A DNA stretch of 64,000 nt from Micromonospora halophytica (lineage in GTDB: Bacteria > Actinomycetota > Actinomycetes > Mycobacteriales > Micromonosporaceae). Below the pieces are notes generated by a model. That model saw only the letters and a list, made by a program, of their open reading frames with translations, did no database searches and was not told where the DNA came from. Position numbers and translations under genes: made by a program. The DNA is taken from positions 1-64,000 of the forward strand of contig NZ_FMDN01000011.1 in assembly GCF_900090245.1 (NCBI RefSeq), in the 5' to 3' direction. This document shows positions 7,822-15,902 of this stretch, in pieces (within the stretch, counting starts at the first letter, position 1; the number at the start of each line of letters is the position of its first letter).

Positions 7822-8231
7822 GGATGGAGCAGCGGTTGACGGACGAGGAGCGGTTGACCCTCAAGACGGGCGCCTTCGGCGCGGTCTTTCTGGTGTCGAA
7901 CGCCGAGCCGGGCATGTTCGCCATGATCAAGGAGAGTGTCGCGGCCTCCGGGGCGTTGAACGACGCCAGCGGGGTGGTGAAGGAGGCGCTGACCAGCGGT
8001 CCGCTGCCTCAGTTGCCCCGCGACTCGGCGCTGGAGGTCGAGTCGGTGGTGCTCCCCGCGCTCGCGCGGGCGGTCGACATCCTGCGGGCGAAGTCCCCGG
8101 GTGACCTGGCGGTGTACCGGCAGGTGGTGTTGGCCGCCGCCGATCGGGTGGCCGAGGCGCACCGGGGGGTCGTGCCGGCCGAGGCGGCCGTCATCGAGCG
8201 GATCAGGGGGGCGCTGGCGGAGCCGGCCTGA
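7818..8231 (+). CDS. Hypothetical protein, coupled to the GNAT gene
   Basis: A 137-residue, mainly helical protein that I do not recognise. The first third (RLTLKTGAFGAVFLVSNAEP) looks hydrophobic and Gly-rich, and the remainder has amphipathic helices. No membrane span, signal peptide or catalytic motif is evident. The GTG at 7818 overlaps the GNAT stop (GTGA); an ATG two codons later (7824) is equally possible. Strong GC3 codon use and the tight overlap support a real gene in the same transcript. Confidence 0.7.
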   Translation: MRMEQRLTDEERLTLKTGAFGAVFLVSNAEPGMFAMIKESVAASGALNDASGVVKEALTSGPLPQLPRDSALEVESVVLPALARAVDILRAKSPGDLAVYRQVVLAAADRVAEAHRGVVPAEAAVIERIRGALAEPA

Positions 8232-8375
8232 GTCCGTCGTGGGCGCCCGCAGGGGCCGGGCCCGACGCGCGTCCCGGGGGCGTGCCCGGGCCCCCTCGCC
8301 GGTCCGTGCCGTGGTGATCGTCGCCGCGCCGAGCGTCCACGCGACGGCCTCGGGGCCTGCCCTGCACTCCGGCGG

Positions 8376-8579
8376 TCAGGTGTCGGTCGGCAGCGGCCCG
8401 GTCGGCTCCTCGCACGGCCCGGTCCAGACGGCGTGGACGGTGTCGCGGACGCAGTGGTCGCGCAGCCGGCCGCAGGCGCAGCGGTGCGGCTCGGCCGTTT
8501 CCGTCCGCCCGCAGCGGGCCGGGACGGCACCGGTGGTGCCGGCCGCCCCGACGGGCAGCGGGTTGGTCTGTCCCGACAT
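8376..8579 (-). CDS. Small cysteine-rich protein (67 aa)
   Basis: A 67-residue ORF with an AAGGGGGG ribosome site nine bases before its ATG and almost exclusively G/C third positions, both signs of a real gene. Five cysteines and two histidines (ARCG, HRCACGRLRDHC, TGPCEE) could form a small metal site, but no known zinc-ribbon spacing is matched exactly. It is read away from the etfB gene. I do not recognise the family. Confidence 0.55.
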   Translation of the reverse strand: MSGQTNPLPVGAAGTTGAVPARCGRTETAEPHRCACGRLRDHCVRDTVHAVWTGPCEEPTGPLPTDT

Positions 8580-8798
8580 GTTCGGACACCCCCCTTATGA
8601 GAATTTAACCAGGCGCGCGAGGCTCGGTGAGCTGTGTCACTCTGAGTGCCCGGGGAGCCGATGCTACTGGCAGGTAACATTGCGTCGTGGGCAACTGCAC
8701 AGCAGTCCGTTGTTGACCGACCGTTAAGTCACGCGGGAGGCTGCGCCCGAGACCGGGCGAGTGATCGCTACACCAAACAGGAGGGTCGTCGAAACGCG
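8580..8798. promoter_or_regulatory. Divergent promoter region between the Cys-rich ORF and etfB
   Basis: A 219-base non-coding stretch. It contains an AT-rich patch at about 8595-8610 (likely promoter side for the leftward small gene) and TAACAT at 8675-8680 as one possible -10 for etfB. The etfB ribosome site AGGAGGG lies around 8779-8785. No clear operator is visible. Confidence 0.35.
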
Positions 8799-9578
8799 AT
8801 GAACATCGTCGTACTCGTCAAGCAGGTGCCCGATTCGGGCGCGGACCGCAACCTGCGTACTGACGACAACACCGTCGACCGCGGTTCGGCGAACAACGTC
8901 ATCAACGAGATGGACGAGTACGCCATCGAAGAGGCCTTGAAGATCAAGGAGGCGCACGGCGGCGAGGTCACCATCCTGACCATGGGTCCGGACCGGGCGA
9001 CCGAGTCGATCCGCAAGGCGCTCTCCATGGGCCCGGACAAGGCCGTGCACGTGGTGGACGACGCCCTGCACGGGTCCTGCGCCGTGGCCACCTCGAAGGT
9101 GCTCGCCGCCGCCCTCGGTCAGCTCAACGCGGACCTGGTGATCTGCGGCGCGGAGTCGACCGACGGTCGGGTCCAGGTCATGCCACACATGATCGCCGAG
9201 CGGCTGGGCGTGGCCGCGCTGACCGGCGCGCGCAAGCTCACCGTCGACGGTGCCACGCTGACCGTCGAGCGGCAGACCGAGGAGGGCTACGAGGTGGTCA
9301 CCGCCTCGACCCCGGCCGTGGTCTCCGTCTGGGACACCATCAACGAGCCGCGCTACCCGTCCTTCAAGGGCATCATGGCCGCCAAGAAGAAGCCGGTGCA
9401 GACGCTCTCCCTGGGTGACCTCGGCGTCGCCCCGAGCGAGGTGGGCTTCAACGGCGCGACCAGCGCCGTGCTGGAGCACACCAAGCGCCCGCCGCGCTCC
9501 GGCGGCGCGAAGATCACCGACGAGGGCGAGGGCGGCGTCAAGCTGGTCGAGTTCCTCGCCACCGAGAAGTTCGTGTGA
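8799..9578 (+). CDS. etfB: Electron transfer flavoprotein subunit beta
   Basis: This 259-residue protein begins with MNIVVLVKQVPDSGADRNLR and contains the EtfB signature region NVINEMDEYAIEEALKIKE, plus the AMP-binding segment VICGAESTDGRVQVMP. With EtfA it forms the FAD-carrying heterodimer that takes electrons from acyl-CoA dehydrogenases to the quinone pool. The ATG at 8799 fits the family N-terminus; AGGAGGG lies 13 bases upstream, a rather long spacing. etfA follows after 11 bases. Confidence 0.95.
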   Translation: MNIVVLVKQVPDSGADRNLRTDDNTVDRGSANNVINEMDEYAIEEALKIKEAHGGEVTILTMGPDRATESIRKALSMGPDKAVHVVDDALHGSCAVATSKVLAAALGQLNADLVICGAESTDGRVQVMPHMIAERLGVAALTGARKLTVDGATLTVERQTEEGYEVVTASTPAVVSVWDTINEPRYPSFKGIMAAKKKPVQTLSLGDLGVAPSEVGFNGATSAVLEHTKRPPRSGGAKITDEGEGGVKLVEFLATEKFV

Positions 9579-9589
9579 GAGGTCTGGAC

Positions 9590-10549
9590 ATGTCTGAGGT
9601 TCTCGTCGTCGTCGAAGCCACCCGGGAATTCGGCGTCAAGAAGGTCACCCTGGAGATGCTCACCCTCGCCCGCGAGCTGGGCACCCCGAGCGCGGTGGTG
9701 CTCGGTGGCGCCGGCGCGGCCGAGGCGCTGAGCGCCAAGCTGAGCGAGTACGGCGCGCAGAAGATCTACGCCGCCGAGAGCGAGGAGATCGACGGCTACC
9801 TGGTGGCCCCGAAGGCCACCGTGCTGGCCGAGCTGGTCACCCGGGTGCAGCCGGCGGCCGTGCTGCTGGCGTCCGCGCAGGAGGGCAAGGAGATCGCCGC
9901 CCGCCTGGCCGTCAAGCTGGACAACGGCATCCTGACCGACGTGGTCGGCCTGGCCGCCGACGGCACCGCGACCCAGGTCGCCTTCGCCGGTTCCACCATC
10001 GTCAAGTCCAAGGTCACCAAGGGCCTGCCGCTGGTCACCGTGCGGCCGAACTCGGTCAACCCGACCCCGGCCCCGGCCACCCCGGCCGTGGAGCAGCTCA
10101 CCGTGTCGGTCACCGACACCGACAAGCTGGCCAAGGTCGTCGACCGGGTCGCCGAGCAGAAGGGCTCCCGCCCCGAGCTCACCGAGGCCGGCGTGGTCGT
10201 CTCCGGTGGTCGCGGTGTCGGCAACGCCGACAACTTCAAGCTGGTCGAGGAGCTGGCCGACCTGCTCGGCGGCGCCGTCGGCGCGTCCCGGGCGGCCGTC
10301 GACTCCGGCTACTACCCGCACCAGTTCCAGGTGGGTCAGACCGGCAAGACCGTCTCCCCGCAGCTCTACGTCGCGCTGGGCATCTCCGGCGCGATCCAGC
10401 ACCGGGCCGGCATGCAGACCTCGAAGACGATCGTCGCCGTGAACAAGGACGGCGAGGCCCCGATCTTCGAACTGGCCGACTTCGGCGTGGTGGGCGACCT
10501 GTTCAAGGTCGTACCGCAGGCCGCGGAGGAGATCCGCAAGCGCAAGTGA
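9590..10549 (+). CDS. etfA: Electron transfer flavoprotein subunit alpha
   Basis: A 319-residue EtfA. The N-terminal domain (MSEVLVVVEATREFGVKKVT) is followed by the C-terminal FAD-binding domain with VVVSGGRGVGNADNF, then PHQFQVGQTGKTVSPQLYVALGISGAIQH and NKDGEAPIFELADFGVVGDL, all diagnostic. It pairs with EtfB, encoded 11 bases upstream. The ATG at 9590 follows GAGAGG. A 16-bp perfect hairpin ends the operon. No ETF-quinone oxidoreductase gene is in the window. Confidence 0.95.
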   Translation: MSEVLVVVEATREFGVKKVTLEMLTLARELGTPSAVVLGGAGAAEALSAKLSEYGAQKIYAAESEEIDGYLVAPKATVLAELVTRVQPAAVLLASAQEGKEIAARLAVKLDNGILTDVVGLAADGTATQVAFAGSTIVKSKVTKGLPLVTVRPNSVNPTPAPATPAVEQLTVSVTDTDKLAKVVDRVAEQKGSRPELTEAGVVVSGGRGVGNADNFKLVEELADLLGGAVGASRAAVDSGYYPHQFQVGQTGKTVSPQLYVALGISGAIQHRAGMQTSKTIVAVNKDGEAPIFELADFGVVGDLFKVVPQAAEEIRKRK

Positions 10550-10567
10550 GCTGAGCACCAGTCGCGG

Positions 10568-10604
10568 CGAGGGCCGGGAACCGTCAGTCGGTTCCCGGCC
10601 CTCG
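10568..10604 (+). terminator. Terminator of etfBA
   Basis: A perfect 16-bp inverted repeat (10568-10583 with 10589-10604) around a 5-base loop, 18 bases after the etfA stop. Confidence 0.8.
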
Positions 10605-10711
10605 ACCGTTGTCGGCGATCACCGCCGGAACGGCCCACGACGGCCCCGGAAACTGCGACGATGACCGGGTCCCCCGTGCACCCCTGCCCGAACCGTGACG
10701 AGGAGTGCGCC

Positions 10712-13420
10712 ATGCCGGCCAGGACGCCCGGAGGCGGTCACCACGCGTTGGCCGTGCACGAGGTCGTGCTGCTGCTGGAGACCGACACCGACCGGGGGCT
10801 GAGCGACGACGAGTCCGCCGCCCGCCTGGCCCGGTACGGTCCGAACGTGCTGCCCGCGACCGCCCGCGGCGGCACGCTGCGCCGGCTGCTCCGACAGTTC
10901 CAGAACCCGCTGGTGTACGTGCTGCTCGTCGCCGGTGTGGTGACCCTCCTGCTCGCCGAGTACGTCGACTCCGCGGTGATCTTCGGGGTGGTGGTGGTCA
11001 ACGCCGTCATCGGCTTCCTGCAGGAGTCGAAGGCCGAGTCGGCGCTGGACGCGTTGCGGGCGATGGTGCGTACCGAGGCGCGGGTGGTCCGCGGCGGACG
11101 ACACCTGCGGGTGCCCTCGGAGCAGGTCGTCCCCGGCGACCTGGTGCTGGTCGAGGCGGGCGAGAAGGTCCCCGCCGACCTGCGGCTGGCCCGCGCCGAC
11201 GAACTGCGCGCCGACGAGTCGGCACTGACCGGCGAGTCCCTGCCGGTACGCAAGGACGAGGTCGCCGTGCCCGACGAGACGCCGGTGGCCGACCGCCGCA
11301 ACGTGCTCTACTCCGGCACCCTGCTCACCGGCGGGTCCGGCGCCGGCATCGTGGTGGCGACCGGGGCGGAGACCGAACTGGGCCGGATCCATCGCCTGGT
11401 CGGCGCCGCGCAGGTCCTCGACACCCCGCTGACGTCGAAGCTGGCCCGGTTCAGCCGGATCCTCACCCTGGCGATCCTGGTGCTCGCGGGAGTCACCTTC
11501 GCCGTTGGTCTGGCCCGTGGGGAGGCGGCGGGAGAGACCTTCACCGCCGCGGTGGCGTTGGCGGTGGGGGCCATCCCCGAGGGCCTGCCGGCCGCGGTGA
11601 CCATCACGCTGGCGATCGGGGTGGCGCGGATGGCCCGCCGCCGGGCGGTGATCCGGCGGCTGCCGGCCGTCGAGACCCTCGGCAGCACGACGGTGATCTG
11701 CACCGACAAGACCGGCACCCTCACCGAGAACCAGATGACCGTGCAGGCCCTCTGGACCGTCGGCGGTCGGTACGAGGTCAGCGGCGGCGGTTACACCCCC
11801 CTCGGGGAGATCCGCGACCCGGAGGGTGGCCCGGCCCCCACCGGGGAGGGTGCGCTGCGCTGGTCGCTGCTGGCCGGCGTCGCCTGCAACGACGCGCGTC
11901 TCGACGAGCGTGCGGGACGGTGGACGGTGCTCGGCGACCCCACCGAGGGAGCGATGCTCGTGGTGGGCGCCAAGGTGGGGCTGCGGGCCGAGGAGATCGC
12001 CGCCGAACTGCCCCGGGTGGCGGCGATCCCGTTCACCTCCGAACGGCAGTTCATGGCGACCCTGCACGACCAGCGTGACGGCGCCCGGGTGGTGCTGGTC
12101 AAGGGTGCGGTGGAGCGGATCGTCCAGTGGTCCACGGCGGCGATCGGCCCCGACGGCGCGACCGTCGCGCTGGACCGCTCCGCCGTGCTGGCCGCAGCCG
12201 GGGAGCTGGCCGGCGAGGGCCTGCGGGTGCTCGCCACCGCTCTGTGCCGGGTCGACGGCGACGGCGGGCTGGTGGAGGAGGAGCTGCCCGGCCAGCTGAT
12301 CTTCACCGGGTTGCAGGCGATGCTCGACCCGCCCCGCGAGGCCGCGGCCGCCGCGGTCGCCTCGTGCCGACGGGCCGGGATCGCGGTGAAGATGATCACC
12401 GGCGACCACCGGGTCACCGCGAGCGCCATCGCCGTACGCCTGGGTCTGCTGGCCGGCGAGCCGGGGCCGGGAGAGGTGCTCAGCGGCGCGGACCTGGCCA
12501 GGCTCTCCGACGCGGACCGGCCGGAGGCGGTACGCCGGGCGGCGGTGTTCGCCCGGGTGTCCCCCGAGCAGAAACTGCGGCTGGTGGAGGCGTTGCAGGC
12601 CGAGGGCCAGGTGGTGGCGATGACCGGCGACGGCGTCAACGACGCCCCCGCGCTGCGTCAGGCGGACATCGGGGTGGCGATGGGGCGCAGCGGCACCGAG
12701 GTGGCCAAGGAGGCCGCCGACATCGTGCTCACCGACGACGACTTCGCCACCATCGAGTCGGCCGTGGAGGAGGGCCGCGGCGTCTTCGCCAACCTGACCA
12801 AGTTCATCACCTGGACGCTGCCCACGAACACGGGTGAGGGACTGGTCATCCTCGTCGCGATCGTGCTCGGCACGGCGCTGCCGATCCTGCCCAGCCAGAT
12901 CCTCTGGATCAACATGACCACCGCGGTGGCGCTCGGCCTGACGCTCGCCTTCGAGCCGAAGGAGCCGGGGATCATGGACCGCCCACCGCGCGACCCCGGG
13001 CAGCCGCTGCTCACCGCCGCCCTGGTGGTCCGGATCCTGCTGGTCTCCGCCCTGCTCGTCGCAGGCGCCTGGTGGCTGTTCGAGTGGGAACTGGGCAGCG
13101 GGGCGGAGCTGGCGGAGGCGCGTACGGCGGCGGTGAACCTCTTCGTCACGGTGCAGGCCTTCTACCTGTTCAGCTGCCGCTCGCTGACCCGCTCACCGTG
13201 GCGGCTGGGGCTGTTCGGCAACCGCTGGCTCATCGGTGGCGTGCTGGTCCAGGCCCTCGGCCAGGTGGCGCTGACCTACCTGCCGGTGATGAACACGTTG
13301 TTCCGGACGGCACCCATCGACGTCGACGCGTGGTTGCGCATCCTCGGCATCGCCCTGGTGGTCTCCGCAGTGGTGGCGCTGGACAAGCGGTTCGGCTGGT
13401 TCGGTCGCCGGCTCGGGTGA
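10712..13420 (+). CDS. Cation-translocating P-type ATPase (P2 type)
   Basis: A 902-residue P-type ATPase. Order: cation_ATPase_N segment, actuator domain with TGES near residue 173, membrane helix 4 motif AIPEGLPAAVTITLA, phosphorylated Asp332 in DKTGTLTENQ, nucleotide domain, hinge GDGVNDAPALRQADIGVAMG (from residue 639), then six C-terminal helices with WINMTTAVALGLTLAFEP. The PEGLPA motif and C-terminal helices are those of Ca2+-type (P2A) pumps, though many bacterial members lack proven specificity. The start at 10712 has GAGGAG upstream; an ATG at 10661 is less likely. It is flanked by strong hairpins, so probably monocistronic. Confidence 0.9.
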   Translation: MPARTPGGGHHALAVHEVVLLLETDTDRGLSDDESAARLARYGPNVLPATARGGTLRRLLRQFQNPLVYVLLVAGVVTLLLAEYVDSAVIFGVVVVNAVIGFLQESKAESALDALRAMVRTEARVVRGGRHLRVPSEQVVPGDLVLVEAGEKVPADLRLARADELRADESALTGESLPVRKDEVAVPDETPVADRRNVLYSGTLLTGGSGAGIVVATGAETELGRIHRLVGAAQVLDTPLTSKLARFSRILTLAILVLAGVTFAVGLARGEAAGETFTAAVALAVGAIPEGLPAAVTITLAIGVARMARRRAVIRRLPAVETLGSTTVICTDKTGTLTENQMTVQALWTVGGRYEVSGGGYTPLGEIRDPEGGPAPTGEGALRWSLLAGVACNDARLDERAGRWTVLGDPTEGAMLVVGAKVGLRAEEIAAELPRVAAIPFTSERQFMATLHDQRDGARVVLVKGAVERIVQWSTAAIGPDGATVALDRSAVLAAAGELAGEGLRVLATALCRVDGDGGLVEEELPGQLIFTGLQAMLDPPREAAAAAVASCRRAGIAVKMITGDHRVTASAIAVRLGLLAGEPGPGEVLSGADLARLSDADRPEAVRRAAVFARVSPEQKLRLVEALQAEGQVVAMTGDGVNDAPALRQADIGVAMGRSGTEVAKEAADIVLTDDDFATIESAVEEGRGVFANLTKFITWTLPTNTGEGLVILVAIVLGTALPILPSQILWINMTTAVALGLTLAFEPKEPGIMDRPPRDPGQPLLTAALVVRILLVSALLVAGAWWLFEWELGSGAELAEARTAAVNLFVTVQAFYLFSCRSLTRSPWRLGLFGNRWLIGGVLVQALGQVALTYLPVMNTLFRTAPIDVDAWLRILGIALVVSAVVALDKRFGWFGRRLG

Positions 13421-13447
13421 CGAGCCGGCGACCGCCGGTGCAAGGGA

Positions 13448-13490
13448 GCTGATCGGCGGGCCGGGGAGCTGAGCCGGCCCGCCGATCAGC
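13448..13490. terminator. Bidirectional terminator between the P-type ATPase and the anti-sigma gene
   Basis: A perfect 17-bp stem (13448-13464 with 13474-13490) with a 9-base loop. The right arm contains the stop codon of the leftward anti-sigma gene, so the hairpin forms on both convergent transcripts. Confidence 0.75.
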
Positions 13491-14271
13491 CCGTCAGGGT
13501 GCCCCTCAGCAGGCTGTCGCCGGAGTGGGCGGGCTTGTTGTCGTACTGCTCGGCGGAGACGTCGACAACCGAGTATGCCTCAAGATCGACGTTCGGTGGC
13601 AACGGGAGCAGCGCATCGCCCGACCTGTCGCGCAGCACACCGACCGAGAACATCTCCATGTTCCTCGGGTTGATCAGCCAGACCTCGTAATACCCCGGAA
13701 CGTCCGGGAGATTCGCCACGTGCAGGTGCAGTCGTCCGTCGACGAACACCCGCGCGTCGCCGTTGGCGTCCTTCGGCGTCTGCCCGTACGCGGTCAGCGG
13801 CGCGCTGGCCAGCACGATCTGCTGCGGCGCCGGGTCCGGCTCCCGCCGACCGACGTCGAGCACGGCGAGCGTGCCGACGACGCCGAGCGCGGCGGCGGCC
13901 GTGGCGGTCACCACGGTGGTGGCCCAGCGGGGCCAGCGACGGCGGCGACGGGAGTCGTCGGCCGGCGGCGGGGCGGCCGGGCTGTCGGTGGCCGGCTCCG
14001 TGGGCGCGGACCGCTGACGGCGTGCCCCGGTCAGCGAGGGCAGCTCCTCGGCGGCGTTGATCTCCGCGTCGATGCCCTGCCAGATGTGCTCGGGCGGGTC
14101 CGGCAGGTCACGCAGGGTCTGGGTGGCCGCGCCGAGGCCGGCGACGTGCTGGAGGTTCTCCAGCTCGCCCCGGCAGGTGGCGCAGGCGCCGAGGTGGTCG
14201 GTCTCGCCGTGGTCCGCCTCGCTCTCACCGAGTGCCAGAAAGACCAGCCGGTCGTGGTCCAGGTGCTGCAC
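13486..14271 (-). CDS. RskA-type anti-sigma factor
   Basis: A 261-residue single-span membrane protein. The N-terminal cytoplasmic part has the zinc-associated anti-sigma motif H-x3-C-x2-C (in TDHLGACATCRGEL). One membrane span lies at about residues 117-139, and the extracytoplasmic RskA domain contains ASAPLTAYGQTPKD and GYYEVWLINPRNMEMFSVG. It holds the upstream-encoded ECF sigma factor at the membrane until regulated proteolysis. Its ATG lies inside the sigma gene (47-base overlap), ensuring co-production. Confidence 0.9.
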   Translation of the reverse strand: MQHLDHDRLVFLALGESEADHGETDHLGACATCRGELENLQHVAGLGAATQTLRDLPDPPEHIWQGIDAEINAAEELPSLTGARRQRSAPTEPATDSPAAPPPADDSRRRRRWPRWATTVVTATAAAALGVVGTLAVLDVGRREPDPAPQQIVLASAPLTAYGQTPKDANGDARVFVDGRLHLHVANLPDVPGYYEVWLINPRNMEMFSVGVLRDRSGDALLPLPPNVDLEAYSVVDVSAEQYDNKPAHSGDSLLRGTLTG

Positions 14272-14830
14272 CGTCCACCTCCCATCTGCGCTTCAAGCTC
14301 GCCATGCCGCGTCGGATGTGACTCTTGACCGTGCCCAGCGGCACTCCGGTCACCGTCGAGATCTGCTGGTGTGTCAGGTCGTCGTAGAAGGCCAGCTCCA
14401 GCATCCTGCGCTGATCGTCCGGGAGGCGGGCCAGCTCGTCGGCGACCACCAGCCGGTCGACCACCGTGTCCGGGTCGGGGCCGGTGGCGACCGGATCGGG
14501 CAGCTGCCGGACCGTCTCCACCACCCGGGTCTCCCGGGCCGAGGCGCGCAGCCGGTCGATGACCTTGCGCCGGCCGATGCCGAGCAGCCAGCCGATCAGC
14601 GATCCCTTGGCCGGGTCGAAGGTCTCCCGCCCCAGCCAGGCCGCCACGAAGGTGGCCTGGGTGACGTCCTCCGCGTCGCTGCGGTTGGCCAGCGTGCTGG
14701 TGGCCAGGTGCAGCACGGCCCGGCCGTACCGGTCGTACGCCTCCCGCAGGGCGGTCTCGTCGCCCGCACGGAACCGTTGCGCCAGATCGTCCCGGGGTGG
14801 GGGATCCGGCTCCTGTCGCACCGCCGTCAC
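14225..14830 (-). CDS. ECF RNA polymerase sigma factor, SigK type
   Basis: About 201 residues from the GTG at 14830. Region 2 spans roughly residues 17-85 (DETALREAYDRYGRAVLHLA to DAEDVTQATFVAAWLGR). Region 4 follows with LPDDQRRMLELAFYDDLTHQ and a helix-turn-helix ending VPLGTVKSHIRRGMASL. The frame is open farther upstream, but homology begins near here and GGAAGGCGAG precedes this GTG. Pairing with a membrane RskA-type regulator indicates the SigK/RskA class. It likely transcribes its own operon and the divergent DUF4397-sortase operon, whose promoters share a GCATCC box. Confidence 0.9.
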   Translation of the reverse strand: MTAVRQEPDPPPRDDLAQRFRAGDETALREAYDRYGRAVLHLATSTLANRSDAEDVTQATFVAAWLGRETFDPAKGSLIGWLLGIGRRKVIDRLRASARETRVVETVRQLPDPVATGPDPDTVVDRLVVADELARLPDDQRRMLELAFYDDLTHQQISTVTGVPLGTVKSHIRRGMASLKRRWEVDGAAPGPRPAGLSGTR

Positions 14831-14926
14831 CGAGCGGCTCGCCTTCCGTGGGGCATGCCCGACTGTAGCTCCCACAGTCCCCGCCCCACTTTCTCGGTCA
14901 GGTGTCCTTGCACTCCTGTCACCTGC

Positions 14927-14955
14927 TCTTCGTCGTCGGGGACGGTTCCGGATGC
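14927..14955 (-). promoter_or_regulatory. Candidate autoregulatory promoter of the ECF sigma gene
   Basis: On the minus strand GCATCC (14955-14950) is followed by 17 bases and CGAAGA (14932-14927). This resembles the CCATCC-N17-CCGAAT pattern I recall for mycobacterial SigK. The same GCATCCGG box with the same spacing serves the divergent gene. Confidence 0.4.
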
Positions 14956-14990
14956 GATCCGGGCGAGGAAAAAAAGAATCCCGTCCGGCT

Positions 14991-15019
14991 GCATCCGGCG
15001 GTGCGACAGGCGGCGTAAC
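14991..15019 (+). promoter_or_regulatory. Candidate ECF-sigma promoter of the DUF4397-sortase operon
   Basis: GCATCC (14991-14996), 17 bases, CGTAAC (15014-15019). It mirrors the divergent sigma-gene promoter, with the shared octamer GCATCCGG on the opposite strand 35 bases away. The predicted leader to the ATG at 15072 is about 45 bases. Confidence 0.4.
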
Positions 15020-15071
15020 CCGTTCTGCAAGCCCGGCCTGACGAATCAGTACCAATCACCAGGAGGCAGAC

Positions 15072-15902
15072 ATGCAGCTCTCGAACTTCCGTCGGGTCGC
15101 CGCGGGTGGCGCGGTCGCCGCCCTGACGTTCGCCGGCGTCGGGGCCCTCACCGCCACGCCCGCCTTCGCCGCCTCGTCGAAGGTCTCCGTCGTGCACGGC
15201 ATCCCGGACACCCCGGTCGACGTGTACGTCAACGGCGAGAAGACGCTGGACAACTTCAAGCCCGGCGACGTGGCCGGCCCGCTGACGCTGGAGGAGGGCG
15301 CGTACGACATCGCCCTGACCAAGCCGGGCGAGGCGCTCGACAAGGCGATCCTCACGGTCGACGACGCCGCGGTGCCGGGCGGGGCGAACATCAGCATCGC
15401 GGCGCACCTCGACGCGTCCGGCCAGCCGAAGATCACGCCGTTCGCCAACGACGTCGCCAAGGTCGACGCCGGCAAGGCCCGGTTGATCGTCCGGCACACC
15501 GCTGCGGCCCCGGCCGTGGACGTACGGGCCGGCGGCACCCCGGTCTTCGAGGACCTGACCAACCCGAACGAGGCGAAGGCCGACGTCGACGCCGGCACCG
15601 TCAAGGCCGACGTGGTGCTGGCCGGCACCGACACCGTGGCGATCGGCCCGGCGGACCTGACCCTCGAGGAGGGCACCGCGACGATCGTCTACGCCATCGG
15701 CTCCGCCGAGGGCAAGAACCTCGACCTGGTCGCCCAGACCGTGACCGGGCTGCACTCGGCGCCGGGCGGTGTGCCCAGCGGCAGCGGCGGTCAGGCCGGC
15801 ACCGGCGTGGACACCTGGTGGTACGTGCTGGCCGGCGCCGGCGCGCTGCTCCTGGTCGGCGGCGGGGCGCGGGTGGCGACCGCCCGGGTCGGTCGCCGGT
15901 GA
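15072..15902 (+). CDS. Secreted DUF4397 protein with cell-wall-sorting-like C-terminus
   Basis: This 276-residue protein has a Sec signal peptide (basic start, hydrophobic core, ATPAFAASSK cleavage region near residue 35). The DUF4397 domain begins at VSVVHGIPDTPVDVYVNGEK and a second repeat-like half begins at ARLIVRHTAAAPAVDVRAGG. Near the end come Q241-A-G-T-G245, a membrane span (WWYVLAGAGALLLVGGG) and an Arg-rich tail. This is the layout of a sortase substrate; QAGTG resembles the LAxTG motif used by actinobacterial sortases. The next gene, overlapping by GTGA, is a sortase. AGGAGG sits five bases before the ATG. Confidence 0.85.
   Translation: MQLSNFRRVAAGGAVAALTFAGVGALTATPAFAASSKVSVVHGIPDTPVDVYVNGEKTLDNFKPGDVAGPLTLEEGAYDIALTKPGEALDKAILTVDDAAVPGGANISIAAHLDASGQPKITPFANDVAKVDAGKARLIVRHTAAAPAVDVRAGGTPVFEDLTNPNEAKADVDAGTVKADVVLAGTDTVAIGPADLTLEEGTATIVYAIGSAEGKNLDLVAQTVTGLHSAPGGVPSGSGGQAGTGVDTWWYVLAGAGALLLVGGGARVATARVGRR

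Noticed and set aside
14057..15898. Long plus-strand frame leading into the sortase
   Set aside because: It runs antisense through the sigma gene and out of frame through the DUF4397 gene. The sortase start is the GTG overlapping the DUF4397 stop.
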